A stretch of 64,000 nucleotides of DNA from Tenacibaculum jejuense. Lineage in GTDB: Bacteria > Bacteroidota > Bacteroidia > Flavobacteriales > Flavobacteriaceae. Under the pieces are notes generated by a model. It did no database searches. It was not told where the DNA came from and saw only the letters and a program-made list of their open reading frames with translations. The position numbers and the translations under genes were made by a program. The stretch is taken from contig NZ_LT899436.1 of NCBI RefSeq assembly GCF_900198195.1, positions 806,001 to 870,000 of the forward strand. Reading direction: 5' to 3'. Positions within the stretch are counted from its first letter, which is position 1, and each line of letters starts with the position of its first letter. This document shows, one piece after another, positions 6,359 to 16,395 of the stretch.

Positions 6359-9244
6359 ATGGCTGAAGCTAAAAAATTAAGACTAAACAGAGTTTTAAGA
6401 GAACTAAATATCTCTTTAGATAGAGCGGTGGAACACTTGTCTAAAAAAGGACATGAGATAGAAGCACGCCCTACTACTAAGATTTCTGATGCTGAATACC
6501 AAATTCTTTTAGATGGTTTTCAGACAGATAAATCTAAAAGAGTAGCTTCTCAAGAGGTAAGCGAAGAAAAGCGAAAAGAAAAAGAAGAGATTCGTAAGAG
6601 ACTCGAAGCAGAGCAAGAAGCTAAGCGTTTACAAGAAGAAGCAAAAAAGCAAGAAGTTTTAAAAGCTAAAGCCGAAAAACCACAGCTTAAAACTGTTGGT
6701 AAAATAGATATAAACAAACCAAAAGCTAAAGCAGACGAGGTGAAGAAAGAGCCTAAAGCTGAAGCAGAGGTAAAGAAAGAACCTATTAAGGCTGAGGTAA
6801 AAGAAACTCCTAAGGTAGAAGTTAAAGAAAAAAAGCCTGTTGAAATAAAAAAAGAGGCACCTGTGAAACCAATACCGCAAAAGCCAATCGATAAAGCTTC
6901 AAATGCTGCAAAAAACAGACCAGAAGCGAAAAAAGATTTTGCTAAAAAGCAAGAGGTAAAGAAAGAAGCTCCAAAAGAAGTAACTCCTGAGAATGCTGAA
7001 AAGATAAAAACAAAGTATCAGAAGTTAGACGGACCAAAAATGACGGGTCAGAAAATTGATTTAAAGCAATTTGAAAGACCTAAAAAGAAAAAGCCAGAAA
7101 ATAAAGACGGTAATAATTCTAACAACAACGACAAAAGAAAGCGTAGAAGAATTACAAAACCTGGTACAGGAAATAATAACCAACAAGGTAACAACAATAA
7201 CCGAGGTGGTCAAGGAAATAATCGTGGCGGACAAGGTAACAACCGAGGAGGTCAAGGAAATAACCGTGGCGGACAAGGTGGAAACAGAAGAGGTGGAAAC
7301 CATAGAGGAAGAGGTAGAAGACCAGAGGTTAAGAAGGAAGAGCTAACGGAAGCAGAAATCCAAAAACAAGTTAGAGAAACTCTTGAAAAACTTCAAGGGA
7401 AATCTAACAAAGGTAAAGGAGCAAAATATCGTAGAGAGAAAAGAGATCAACATCGTCAGCAAGCTGAAGCAGAAATGCAAGCAGCACAAGAAAATGTACT
7501 TAAAGTTACAGAATTTGTAACTGTAAGTGAAGTTGCTACGATGATGGATAAACCAGTTACCGACATCATCTCTGCATGTATGATGTTAGGAATGATGGTA
7601 ACAATGAATCAGCGTTTAGATGCTGAAACACTTAAGATTGTTGCAGAAGAGTTTAATTATACAGTTGAATTCGTTGGTGCTGAAGTTGAAGAATCAATTG
7701 AAGAAGTTGAAGATAAAGAGGAAGATTTATTACCAAGAGCTCCAATTATTACAGTAATGGGACACGTAGATCATGGTAAAACATCTTTATTAGATTATGT
7801 TCGTAAAGCGAATGTAATTGCTGGAGAGAGTGGAGGAATCACGCAGCATATCGGTGCATATGGAGTTACCTTAGAGGACGGTCAAAAGATTGCCTTCTTA
7901 GATACACCAGGTCACGAGGCCTTTACAGCAATGCGTGCTCGTGGTGCTCAGGTGACAGATTTAGTAATTATTGTGATTGCAGCGGATGATGACGTAATGC
8001 CACAAACTAAAGAAGCAATTTCTCATGCACAGGCAGCTAACGTGCCAATTGTTTTTGCAATCAATAAAGTAGATAAACCAAACGCAAATCCTGATAATAT
8101 TAAGACGCAACTTTCTTCGATGAATTTATTAGTAGAAGATTGGGGAGGAAATATTCAATCACAAGAGATTTCTGCTAAAACAGGACAAGGTATTGATGAG
8201 TTATTAGAAAAGGTATTACTAGAAGCTGAAGTATTAGAACTTAAAGCAAATCCAGATAAGAATGCCGTAGGTACTGTTGTTGAAGCTCAATTAGATAAAG
8301 GTAGAGGATATGTTTCTACAATTTTAGTACAAGCAGGAACATTAAAAATTGGTGATTACTTACTAGCTGGAAAGCATAGCGGTAAAGTAAGAGCCATGTT
8401 CGATGAGCGAGGAAACAAAGTACAAGTAGCAGGTCCTTCTACACCAGTATCTATTTTAGGTTTAGACGGAGCACCACAAGCAGGTGATAAGTTTAACGTA
8501 TTTGAAGACGAAAGAGAAGCAAAACAGATTGCAGCTAAACGTTCTCAATTACAACGTGAACAATCTGTTAGAACACAGAAGACATTAACATTAGACGAAA
8601 TTGGTCGTCGTATTGCACTTGGAGACTTCAAAGAGTTAAATATCATCTTAAAAGGAGATGTGGATGGATCAGTAGAAGCATTAACAGATTCTTTCCAGAA
8701 ATTATCTACTGAAGAAATTCAAGTAAATATCCTACATAAAGGTGTTGGAGCCATTACAGAGTCTGATGTATTATTAGCTTCTGCATCCGATGCAATTATT
8801 ATTGGATTTAATGTACGTCCTCAGTCAAATGCTAGAGTTGTAGCGGACAGAGAAGAAGTAGATATCAGAACATACTCAATTATTTACGATGCTATTAATG
8901 ACCTTAAAGACGCAATGGAAGGAATGTTATCTCCTGAAATGAAAGAAGAGGTTATTGGTAATGTAGAGATCAGAGAAGTTTATAAAATTTCTAAGGTTGG
9001 TAATATTGCTGGATGTATGGTAATGAATGGAAAAATTACAAGAGATGCCAACGTTCGTATCATACGTGATGGAATTGTAGTTCATGATGGAGAGTTAACT
9101 TCGTTAAAACGTTTCAAAGATGACGTTAAAGAAGTAACTAAAGGATACGATTGTGGTTTACAAATAAAGAATTATAACGATATCAAAGTAGACGATGTAA
9201 TAGAAGTCTACATTGAAGTAGCTGTTAAAAAGAAACTGAAATAA
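6359..9244 (+). CDS. infB: Translation initiation factor IF-2
   Basis: A 961-aa IF-2, the GTPase that brings fMet-tRNA to the 30S subunit. The N-terminus carries a short IF2_N helix domain ([24 protein letters not shown]). A long Lys/Glu/Ala-rich disordered segment follows, then RGG-type repeats near residue 282-309, and a second IF2_N domain ([19 protein letters not shown]). The G domain shows G1 [10 protein letters not shown]3 DTPGHEAF and G4 NKVD. The elongation-factor-like and C-terminal tRNA-binding domains complete the usual order, ending [13 protein letters not shown]. It is the last gene of the operon and is closed by a strong terminator. Confidence 0.97.
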   Translation: MAEAKKLRLNRVLRELNISLDRAVEHLSKKGHEIEARPTTKISDAEYQILLDGFQTDKSKRVASQEVSEEKRKEKEEIRKRLEAEQEAKRLQEEAKKQEVLKAKAEKPQLKTVGKIDINKPKAKADEVKKEPKAEAEVKKEPIKAEVKETPKVEVKEKKPVEIKKEAPVKPIPQKPIDKASNAAKNRPEAKKDFAKKQEVKKEAPKEVTPENAEKIKTKYQKLDGPKMTGQKIDLKQFERPKKKKPENKDGNNSNNNDKRKRRRITKPGTGNNNQQGNNNNRGGQGNNRGGQGNNRGGQGNNRGGQGGNRRGGNHRGRGRRPEVKKEELTEAEIQKQVRETLEKLQGKSNKGKGAKYRREKRDQHRQQAEAEMQAAQENVLKVTEFVTVSEVATMMDKPVTDIISACMMLGMMVTMNQRLDAETLKIVAEEFNYTVEFVGAEVEESIEEVEDKEEDLLPRAPIITVMGHVDHGKTSLLDYVRKANVIAGESGGITQHIGAYGVTLEDGQKIAFLDTPGHEAFTAMRARGAQVTDLVIIVIAADDDVMPQTKEAISHAQAANVPIVFAINKVDKPNANPDNIKTQLSSMNLLVEDWGGNIQSQEISAKTGQGIDELLEKVLLEAEVLELKANPDKNAVGTVVEAQLDKGRGYVSTILVQAGTLKIGDYLLAGKHSGKVRAMFDERGNKVQVAGPSTPVSILGLDGAPQAGDKFNVFEDEREAKQIAAKRSQLQREQSVRTQKTLTLDEIGRRIALGDFKELNIILKGDVDGSVEALTDSFQKLSTEEIQVNILHKGVGAITESDVLLASASDAIIIGFNVRPQSNARVVADREEVDIRTYSIIYDAINDLKDAMEGMLSPEMKEEVIGNVEIREVYKISKVGNIAGCMVMNGKITRDANVRIIRDGIVVHDGELTSLKRFKDDVKEVTKGYDCGLQIKNYNDIKVDDVIEVYIEVAVKKKLK
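7202..7285 (+). repeat. Four 21-bp tandem repeats inside infB (RGGQGNN)
   Basis: Four in-frame 21-bp units encode [21 protein letters not shown] and RGGQGGN. Units 1 and 3, and 2 and 4, are more alike, implying a 42-bp duplication. The unit length keeps the reading frame, so copy number can vary without breaking IF-2. Confidence 0.85.
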
Positions 9245-9263
9245 TAGTTTCTACAAATCATAA

Positions 9264-9297
9264 AAAAAGCCTGTTAATCTAATTAACAGGCTTTTTT
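9264..9297 (+). terminator. Terminator of the rimP-nusA-infB operon
   Basis: An AGCCTGTTAAT / ATTAACAGGCT stem with a short loop is flanked by an A run and a T run, starting 20 nt after the infB stop. It is a strong Rho-independent terminator. Confidence 0.9.
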
Positions 9298-9483
9298 ATT
9301 TTACTTGTTTTCTTGTAGTTATGGTTTAGTATGTACTTTTAAATCAAAAACTAATATTATTTTGTCTTTTTTGTTTTTCATACAATTTTTAATGAACTTT
9401 TTCGATATTAACAGAATGTGTGCGGAAATAAATTGTTAATGGTCGATTATGGATTAATAGAAATCTAAAACGTTTATATTCTG

Positions 9484-9491
9484 TACATTTG
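9484..9491 (+). promoter_or_regulatory. -7 box of the 24.6-kb exported-protein operon
   Basis: TACATTTG matches TAnnTTTG and lies 26 bases before the ATG at 9517. No -33 TTG at normal spacing is seen, so the promoter may need an activator. The rest of 9298-9516 shows no gene or other structure. Confidence 0.45.
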
Positions 9492-9516
9492 AATCAACAT
9501 CAACCAAATAAATTTT

Positions 9517-12500
9517 ATGAAAAGAAAGCTCCTATTTACCTTTCTTTATATATGTTTTGTGTCTTTTGGCGCTGTAAGTCATACCAAAGATTCACTTCAA
9601 GTTCTTAATAAAAAAGAGAATAACATATATCGTATTGAGCCTAGTAAAATTGAATCACAGAAATTCACATGGAACAATATAGAGAAATGGTATCCAACAA
9701 CTAATACTATAGTAAAAGATCGAGACAAAGCTTCGAGTTCTTTCAAAGTCATTGAAGAACACAAGTCTTGGGTAGATAGTTTTTCTAATGAAGACATTCA
9801 AGAGTTACCAGTTGGAGTAAAATACACAAAAGGTAATATCCAATATGCTATAGGTATTACACACGCTAGTATTTATAAAAATTATACTGAGTTAACTGTA
9901 TTTGCTCGAGTTCGATTGCCCCAAACTAATGAAAATGGTATTCCGATAGAATTATTTTTTGGAGCCAATAATGTAAAACTATCACATGAAGGAGGAATCA
10001 TTGGTGATGCAAATTTAGTTTTACTAGGTGATATGCATATTCCACTAAACTCTGGAAAATGGATGTTAACTCTTAATGGTGGGTTCGATTATAAATCTGG
10101 TAAAACTGAAAATAAAACTTATGTTACAATCTCTTGTGATGGAGTCAAAGAGCTTGCTATTGAAGGCGAAGTCGAGTTTTCTAGAAGTTTAATTTTACCT
10201 GTAGAAACAAACGGTAAGGTAAACGAAACAAAAACAGAAGTAACAAAGAAAATAGAAACTGAAAATGGAACACTTTCAGTACAAGTTCCATATAGAGTAA
10301 AAGGAGGTTTTAAAATAGTTGCCTCAGACTGGAATGATTTATTGGTTGGTATAGATTTACAACCTTTTGTTTTAGCTAAAAAAAGAAATCAGAAAAATTA
10401 CGACGGTAATTTCCAATTTCATGTAAACGAGGCTGTATTAGATTTCAGTGATTTAAGAAATGATACAAAAGTAGTTTTTCCAAATAGCTATCAAGAAAAA
10501 GGATTATTGCTTCCGAGTCCAGAAACTTGGAGAGGTGTGTATATAAACACCATAGAAGTTAAGTTGCCTAAAGAGTTTAAAACTTCAGAAACTATTGGGC
10601 AAGATAAAAGGATAGGTTTTGGAGCCCATCATTTATTGTTAGATAACTATGGAGTGTCGGGTTCATTTTATGCTGAGAACATTTTTACAATAGATAAAGG
10701 AAGAACCAATAAGAAAAAATCATGGGCTTACTCTTTAGATCGTATAGAAATCACATTAGATGCTAATAGACTAAAAAAAGCATCATTCAATGGTAAAATA
10801 CAGTTACCAGTATCAAAGAACGATAAAAGAGTTGGTCTGAATTATAAAGGGTTAATTTCAGAAGAAGAATATTCATTAACTGTAAGTAACGATTCAGTAG
10901 TAGATTTTAATTTATGGAGAGCAAAAGGAGAGTTATTACCTAATAGCGCAATTGAATTAAAAGTTAAAGATGGAGAATTTAGACCTAAAGCAGTACTTCA
11001 TGGTCGTTTGGCAGTTAGTGCAAGTCAGAAAGAAAGCTTAGAAAACGAAGGTCAAGTAGTTGAAGATGCTTCAGGAAAAAAGCAATTAGTTGAATTTAAA
11101 GGAATAGAATTTCAAAATCTTGTTTTAAAAACAGAGGGAACTGTTTTTTCTGTTGATTATATGGGATATAAAGGGCAAAGTCTTCTAGGTAATTTCCCCG
11201 TATCTATATCTAAAATAGGAATAACAGCTAATGAAACTAATGCCAATCTATATTTTGATATAGGAGTTAATCTGATGGGAGAAAATAATGGTTTTGCTGC
11301 AAATACCAGCTTAGCCATAATTGGATCTTTTGAAGAACGAAACTATAAGCAACGATGGAAATTTAAAGAATTAAAGTTAGAAGCCATTTATTTAAAGGCA
11401 GACATGGGAGGATTTTCCATGGAAGGAAGCCTAAAATTAATGAATAATGATCCAGAATATGGAGATGGTTTTGCCGCAAGCTTGAAAGCCAAGTTTAAAT
11501 CACTTGGTAATGTACAAGTTCAAGCTAAAGGAGTTTTCGGAAGAAAAGATTTTCGATATTGGCAGTTTGAAGCTATGGTAGACGGTTTAAACATAGGAAC
11601 AGGTTTAATAAATCTAGAAGGTTTCTCTGGAGGAGCGTCTTATCGAATGCGAAGAACAGATTTTAGTTCTTCATTCTCCCCTTCAGGAATTGGATATACA
11701 CCAGATGGTAAAGTTGGTCTTGGAGTAAAAGCAATGGTGATGTTCAATGCAATAAAAAAAGAAGTTATAAAAGGAGGAGCCGGTTTTGAAATTATTTTTA
11801 ATAGAAATGGAGGAGTTAATTTCTTAGGGTTTTATGGTCAAGCAACATTCATGGATGTAAAAATACCAGGAATGGATAAAGTAAGTGGCCTTATGGATAA
11901 ATTGAAAGCGAATACGGCAGCAAAAACGAAGTTTTTAGGAGTAACTGATGAAAACGTTTCAAATTCATGGGTAGGAAAAAATTTATTAGATAAAGCTTCT
12001 GGAGAATTTCCACAAACTCCTACAGATAACATGGCAATTAGTGCTAAAGTTTCAATTACTTATGATTTTGAAAATAAAGTACTTCATGGAGAGTTAGATT
12101 CTTTTGTGAATGTTGCTGGTGGATTTGTAAAAGGAATAGGACCAGGAGGTAGAGCAGGTTGGGCAGTATTGCACTTTGCTCCAAAAGAGTGGTATATCTA
12201 TGTAGGTACACCAGAAGATCGATTAGGTTTACAAATAGGAGTAGGTTCTGTAAGAATTAAAACAGGTGGATATTTTATGACAGGATCAAAATTATTGCCT
12301 TCACCGCCACCACCGCCTTTAGTAGCCGAAATAATTAAAGTAGATCAGAAAGAGCTAGATTATATGCGAGATGAAAATGCACTAGCCAGTGGAGGTGGTT
12401 TTGCATTTGGAACTAGCTTATCAATAGATACAGGAGATTTACGTTTCTTAATTTTTTATGCAAGTTTTAGAGCAGAAGCAGGTTTCGATATTATGTTAAG

Positions 12501-14268
12501 AGATTATGGAGAAGCGAAATGTTCTAATACAGGAAAACAAGTTGGAATTAATGGATGGTATGCAAACGGACAAGCTTATGCAGCCATGCAAGGTGAACTC
12601 GGATTAAGAATTAAATTGTTCTTTATAAAAAAGAAAATACCAATTATAAAAGGAGCTGCCGCAATACTTTTACAAGCAAAAGCACCAAATCCTATATGGA
12701 TGCGTGGTTATATGGCAGGAGAATTTAGTGTTTTAGGAGGTCTGGTAAAAGGAGGTTTCCGTTTTAAAATGAGTTTAGGGGAAGAATGTGTTTTTGATAA
12801 TGGAGCACCTTTAGGAGGACTAAAAATTATCTCTGATGTAACACCAAAAAATGATGCAACAGAAATAGATGTATTTGCAATTCCGCAAGCTACTTTTAGT
12901 ATGAAAGTAGGAGAACCAATTGTAATACCAGAAGACGAAGGAGATAAAACCTATAAGATCATTTTAGAGAAATATAAAGTTTTACATAAAGGAAAAGAAA
13001 TTCCAGGTAAACTTGAATGGTCTTTACATAAAGATAGAGCAAACTTTGTGTCGACAGATATTTTACCTCCACGCGAAAAAATAACAGTACAAGTAGAAGT
13101 TTCATTCAAAGAAAAAATAAATGGAATTTTTAGACAAATCATGGTAGATGGTAAGCCAGCTGTAGAAATAGAAGAAAGAACATTTACAACAGGAGAAGCT
13201 CCAAGTAATATTCCTTTGCATAATATCACATATGCGTATCCAGTTTTAGATCAAAAGTACTTTTTAGAAGACGAGCATAAAAAAGGATATATTCAACTAA
13301 AAAGAGGTCAAGATTATTTGTTTGATACTACCCAATGGAAAAGTTATTTAGCGTATTACGACACAGAAAAGTTAGTAGACGAAAGAAACTTTAGCTATAA
13401 TACAGCAGATAATATTCTTAATTATGATTTACCAAACCTTTCACAAAAAGCTAAATATCATATCAGTATAGTTAGTGAACCTAAAAAAGGAAATAATTCA
13501 TCAAGTAATACAAGTAATAATTCTTATGATGAAGCTAACATAGATAACACTTCTGAAGGAAACTCTGTAGAAATACAAAAAATTAAAGCTCAAAATTTAT
13601 CTAAAGAAAGTGGAACTATTGAACGTTTGTCTTATGATTTTGCAACTTCAGAATATAAAACATTAAAGAAAAAGATTAATGCAATTAGAATTAACGATTA
13701 CAGATGGGGAGTGGTATATTCTGATGTGATTTACATGAATAACATGATTAAAAATCATGAACCTTTCGATCTTATCGACTTAAGAGGAGGACCACATACA
13801 GAAAACAAACCATTGGTAACTATAGAAGCAACTTTAGATGACGATTATTTCACTAAAGATATCAATCCTCCATTTTATGCCAAGTATCCTATGTCGGGAT
13901 ATCGATTCAAGCATAGAGATGAGAATATTTTAGGATCTCCACCAAAATATGCATTACCAATAATTGAAAGTTATTTAAACAACCTTCAATACGATGTTAA
14001 TAAAAATGAGTTAGAAACTACATTTCCATTTAGATACAACTTAGGTTTAGCATATAAAGAAGATTGGGTTGATATTCATGCACAGTTAGTTAACGCACAT
14101 ATCGACGGTTATATTAATGCCAATGATCCTGTATTAAAATTTTTAGATGAAGATTATCTTTTCATGCGTTACGGTTTTTATAAAACCAAATTGATTTATA
14201 ATCTACCTGGAGGAAAAAAAGGATCAGAAGCCATATTTAAGTTTAAAAATCCAAATAAGTTCAGATAA
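9517..14268 (+). CDS. Very large exported beta-rich protein, family unknown
   Basis: A 1583-aa protein with an N-terminal signal peptide (MKRKLLFTFLYICFVSFGAVS). Residues ~100-1100 are a long run of short alternating polar/hydrophobic strands with many Gly turns, as in large beta-solenoids or lipid-bridging/barrel-like proteins. A PPPPP tract at ~residues 929-933 separates this from a segment rich in aromatic and Gly residues (GWYANGQAYAAMQGELGLRIKLFF). The C-terminal ~450 residues are more globular, with a Ser/Asn-rich linker near nt 13490-13530. No T9SS sorting domain is present and no known domain is recognised. It is the first gene of the operon and lies 27 nt before the FN3 gene. I infer an envelope or surface structural role in exporting or displaying the TANFOR protein. 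Confidence 0.8.
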   Translation: MKRKLLFTFLYICFVSFGAVSHTKDSLQVLNKKENNIYRIEPSKIESQKFTWNNIEKWYPTTNTIVKDRDKASSSFKVIEEHKSWVDSFSNEDIQELPVGVKYTKGNIQYAIGITHASIYKNYTELTVFARVRLPQTNENGIPIELFFGANNVKLSHEGGIIGDANLVLLGDMHIPLNSGKWMLTLNGGFDYKSGKTENKTYVTISCDGVKELAIEGEVEFSRSLILPVETNGKVNETKTEVTKKIETENGTLSVQVPYRVKGGFKIVASDWNDLLVGIDLQPFVLAKKRNQKNYDGNFQFHVNEAVLDFSDLRNDTKVVFPNSYQEKGLLLPSPETWRGVYINTIEVKLPKEFKTSETIGQDKRIGFGAHHLLLDNYGVSGSFYAENIFTIDKGRTNKKKSWAYSLDRIEITLDANRLKKASFNGKIQLPVSKNDKRVGLNYKGLISEEEYSLTVSNDSVVDFNLWRAKGELLPNSAIELKVKDGEFRPKAVLHGRLAVSASQKESLENEGQVVEDASGKKQLVEFKGIEFQNLVLKTEGTVFSVDYMGYKGQSLLGNFPVSISKIGITANETNANLYFDIGVNLMGENNGFAANTSLAIIGSFEERNYKQRWKFKELKLEAIYLKADMGGFSMEGSLKLMNNDPEYGDGFAASLKAKFKSLGNVQVQAKGVFGRKDFRYWQFEAMVDGLNIGTGLINLEGFSGGASYRMRRTDFSSSFSPSGIGYTPDGKVGLGVKAMVMFNAIKKEVIKGGAGFEIIFNRNGGVNFLGFYGQATFMDVKIPGMDKVSGLMDKLKANTAAKTKFLGVTDENVSNSWVGKNLLDKASGEFPQTPTDNMAISAKVSITYDFENKVLHGELDSFVNVAGGFVKGIGPGGRAGWAVLHFAPKEWYIYVGTPEDRLGLQIGVGSVRIKTGGYFMTGSKLLPSPPPPPLVAEIIKVDQKELDYMRDENALASGGGFAFGTSLSIDTGDLRFLIFYASFRAEAGFDIMLRDYGEAKCSNTGKQVGINGWYANGQAYAAMQGELGLRIKLFFIKKKIPIIKGAAAILLQAKAPNPIWMRGYMAGEFSVLGGLVKGGFRFKMSLGEECVFDNGAPLGGLKIISDVTPKNDATEIDVFAIPQATFSMKVGEPIVIPEDEGDKTYKIILEKYKVLHKGKEIPGKLEWSLHKDRANFVSTDILPPREKITVQVEVSFKEKINGIFRQIMVDGKPAVEIEERTFTTGEAPSNIPLHNITYAYPVLDQKYFLEDEHKKGYIQLKRGQDYLFDTTQWKSYLAYYDTEKLVDERNFSYNTADNILNYDLPNLSQKAKYHISIVSEPKKGNNSSSNTSNNSYDEANIDNTSEGNSVEIQKIKAQNLSKESGTIERLSYDFATSEYKTLKKKINAIRINDYRWGVVYSDVIYMNNMIKNHEPFDLIDLRGGPHTENKPLVTIEATLDDDYFTKDINPPFYAKYPMSGYRFKHRDENILGSPPKYALPIIESYLNNLQYDVNKNELETTFPFRYNLGLAYKEDWVDIHAQLVNAHIDGYINANDPVLKFLDEDYLFMRYGFYKTKLIYNLPGGKKGSEAIFKFKNPNKFR

Positions 14269-14295
14269 TAGATAATCCCCTATTTAAAGAATAAA

Positions 14296-16392
14296 ATGAA
14301 CAGTATATCATATAAAAAGAGCAATTTAATACTCTTAATAACTTTATTGACTATAAGTTTTGTTTTTGGACAAGAAAAAACAAACGAGGTAGAACCTACA
14401 ATACAAATTATTTCAAGAGCACAAAAAGATAAAGTTTTGTTAAGATGGGCTGCTAGCACACCAAGTGCATGGAGATCAACAAATAAAACAGGTTTTATTT
14501 TAGAGAAATATGTATTAGCAAGAGACGGAAAACGTTTAGCTTCTATTGAAAAAGTTTGGCAAAAAACAATAAAAGCTGATCCAATAGAAACTTGGGAAGA
14601 AATGGTTAATAATGATAATAATGCTGCAGTGATAGCACAAGCTATTTTTGGAGATAGCTTTTATGTTAGTGGAGGAAAAAGTACGCAATTAGCCGATATT
14701 TACAACTTATCTAATGAAATCACACAGCGTTTCTCTTTTTCATTATTGGCGGCAGATGCAAATTTCGATGCAGCTAAGAAAGCGGGTTGGGGTTATGTAG
14801 ATACAGAAGTGAAAATAAACGAAAAGTACGTTTATAGAATAAAGCCAGCAATAACTTCAGATAAAAGTTCAATTAAAGGAACAGCTACCATAGTTTCTAT
14901 TAAAAATTACGAACCTTTACCAGCTCCGATAGATTTAAGAGGGATTTTTGGAGATAAAAATGTTGTTATTACATGGGAATACGAATTATTCAAAAGAATA
15001 TATACGTCTTATAATTTAGAACGTTCCGAAGATGGAATTAATTTTAAACCATTAAGCAAAGAGCCTATTGTAAATTTAAACGATAAACCTAATGCTCCTG
15101 CAAAACGAATGTTTTACATTGATTCATTAGCAACTAATGATAAAACTTATTATTATCGAGTAAATGGTCGTACATCTTTTGGTGAAAAAGGAGAATACTC
15201 TAAAATAATATCGGGAAAAGGAAGTCCAATTTTACCATATACACCTAGAATTATCGACGTTAAACTAACTGATAATCCTAATGAAGCTGAAATTTTTTGG
15301 GATTTTCCGAAAGAAGGAGAACCTATTATTCAGAAATTCCAATTACTTGTGGCAAATAAAGACGACGGACCGTATAGAGTTGGAGCGGATAATATATTAC
15401 CAAATCAGCGTAAATATTTGGTTAATGAATTAACAGCTTCTAATTATATAAAAGTTAAAGCAGTTGGCAAAAATCAAAAGCAACAGAAAAGTTCTTTTTC
15501 AACATTAGTTCAACCGGTAGATACAATCCCTCCAGTTGCACCAATAGGTTTAGAAGGAAAGATTGATAGTTTAGGAGTTGTTCGATTTACATGGAAACAA
15601 AATGAAGAAAGAGATTTACTTGGGTATAGAATATTTAGAGGTTTTACAGAGAAAGAAGAACCTTCACAAATTACAGAAACACCATTTGAAAATAATTCAT
15701 TTACAGATTCAGTAGAAGTAAAGAGTTTAAACTCTAAAGTCTATTATCAGGTAGTTGCAGTAGATAAAAGATTTAATCATTCTGAAAAATCAACAATATT
15801 GGTATTAGAAAAGCCAGATGTAGTTCCACCAACCTCACCAGTTTTTTCAGATTATTTAGTTGAAGATGGAGTGATAAAATTAAATTGGATTCGATCTTCT
15901 GAAGAAGGAGAAGTAACTCACGAGCTCATAAGAAAAGATTTGACTGAAAATTCTGAATGGAAAACCATTTTAAAAACTAAAGATACAATTCAAGAATTTA
16001 CAGATAAACAACTACAAAATAATCATACGTATAGATATTATATTCAGGCTATTGATAAAGCAGGTTTAAAATCAAAACCGTCTTCACCGTTAACAATTCA
16101 GGCAGAATACAAGGAAGTTTCTTCAGTAGTGAAAGGATTAAACTATATAGTAAACAGAGAAACAAATCAAATCGAAGTTTTTTGGAGAGCAAATGAAGAT
16201 AAAGTTTCAGAATATACAATCTACAAACAATTAAAGGAAGAAAAACCGAGTACTTGGCGTGTTTTACCCAGTACTATAAAAAAGGTAATAGATAAAGAAG
16301 TAAGTCCAAATGAAACTTACATCTATCATATAAGAGCATCGTTAGTAAACGGTGAGTTTTCAAAAGTCAAAACTATAGAAGTAAAGTTTTAA
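14296..16392 (+). CDS. Exported fibronectin type III repeat protein
   Basis: A 698-aa protein with a signal peptide (hydrophobic LILLITLLTISFVFG, cleavage before QEKT). After ~190 unassigned residues come about five fibronectin type III-like domains, recognisable by repeated proline-led starts (PLPAPIDLRG, PPVAPIGLEG, PPTSPVFSDY), a central Trp strand (VVITWEYE, VRFTWKQN, IKLNWIRS) and a Tyr-rich strand such as KTYYYRVNG. It has no sorting domain, lipobox or catalytic motif. It is probably periplasmic or surface-located and acts as a protein-binding scaffold. It lies 27 nt after the previous gene and 3 nt before the next. Confidence 0.85.
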   Translation: MNSISYKKSNLILLITLLTISFVFGQEKTNEVEPTIQIISRAQKDKVLLRWAASTPSAWRSTNKTGFILEKYVLARDGKRLASIEKVWQKTIKADPIETWEEMVNNDNNAAVIAQAIFGDSFYVSGGKSTQLADIYNLSNEITQRFSFSLLAADANFDAAKKAGWGYVDTEVKINEKYVYRIKPAITSDKSSIKGTATIVSIKNYEPLPAPIDLRGIFGDKNVVITWEYELFKRIYTSYNLERSEDGINFKPLSKEPIVNLNDKPNAPAKRMFYIDSLATNDKTYYYRVNGRTSFGEKGEYSKIISGKGSPILPYTPRIIDVKLTDNPNEAEIFWDFPKEGEPIIQKFQLLVANKDDGPYRVGADNILPNQRKYLVNELTASNYIKVKAVGKNQKQQKSSFSTLVQPVDTIPPVAPIGLEGKIDSLGVVRFTWKQNEERDLLGYRIFRGFTEKEEPSQITETPFENNSFTDSVEVKSLNSKVYYQVVAVDKRFNHSEKSTILVLEKPDVVPPTSPVFSDYLVEDGVIKLNWIRSSEEGEVTHELIRKDLTENSEWKTILKTKDTIQEFTDKQLQNNHTYRYYIQAIDKAGLKSKPSSPLTIQAEYKEVSSVVKGLNYIVNRETNQIEVFWRANEDKVSEYTIYKQLKEEKPSTWRVLPSTIKKVIDKEVSPNETYIYHIRASLVNGEFSKVKTIEVKF

Positions 16393-16395
16393 AGG

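Noticed and set aside
7071..7346. 91-aa plus-strand ORF inside infB
   Set aside because: It is an out-of-frame shadow of the low-complexity and repeat region of IF-2.
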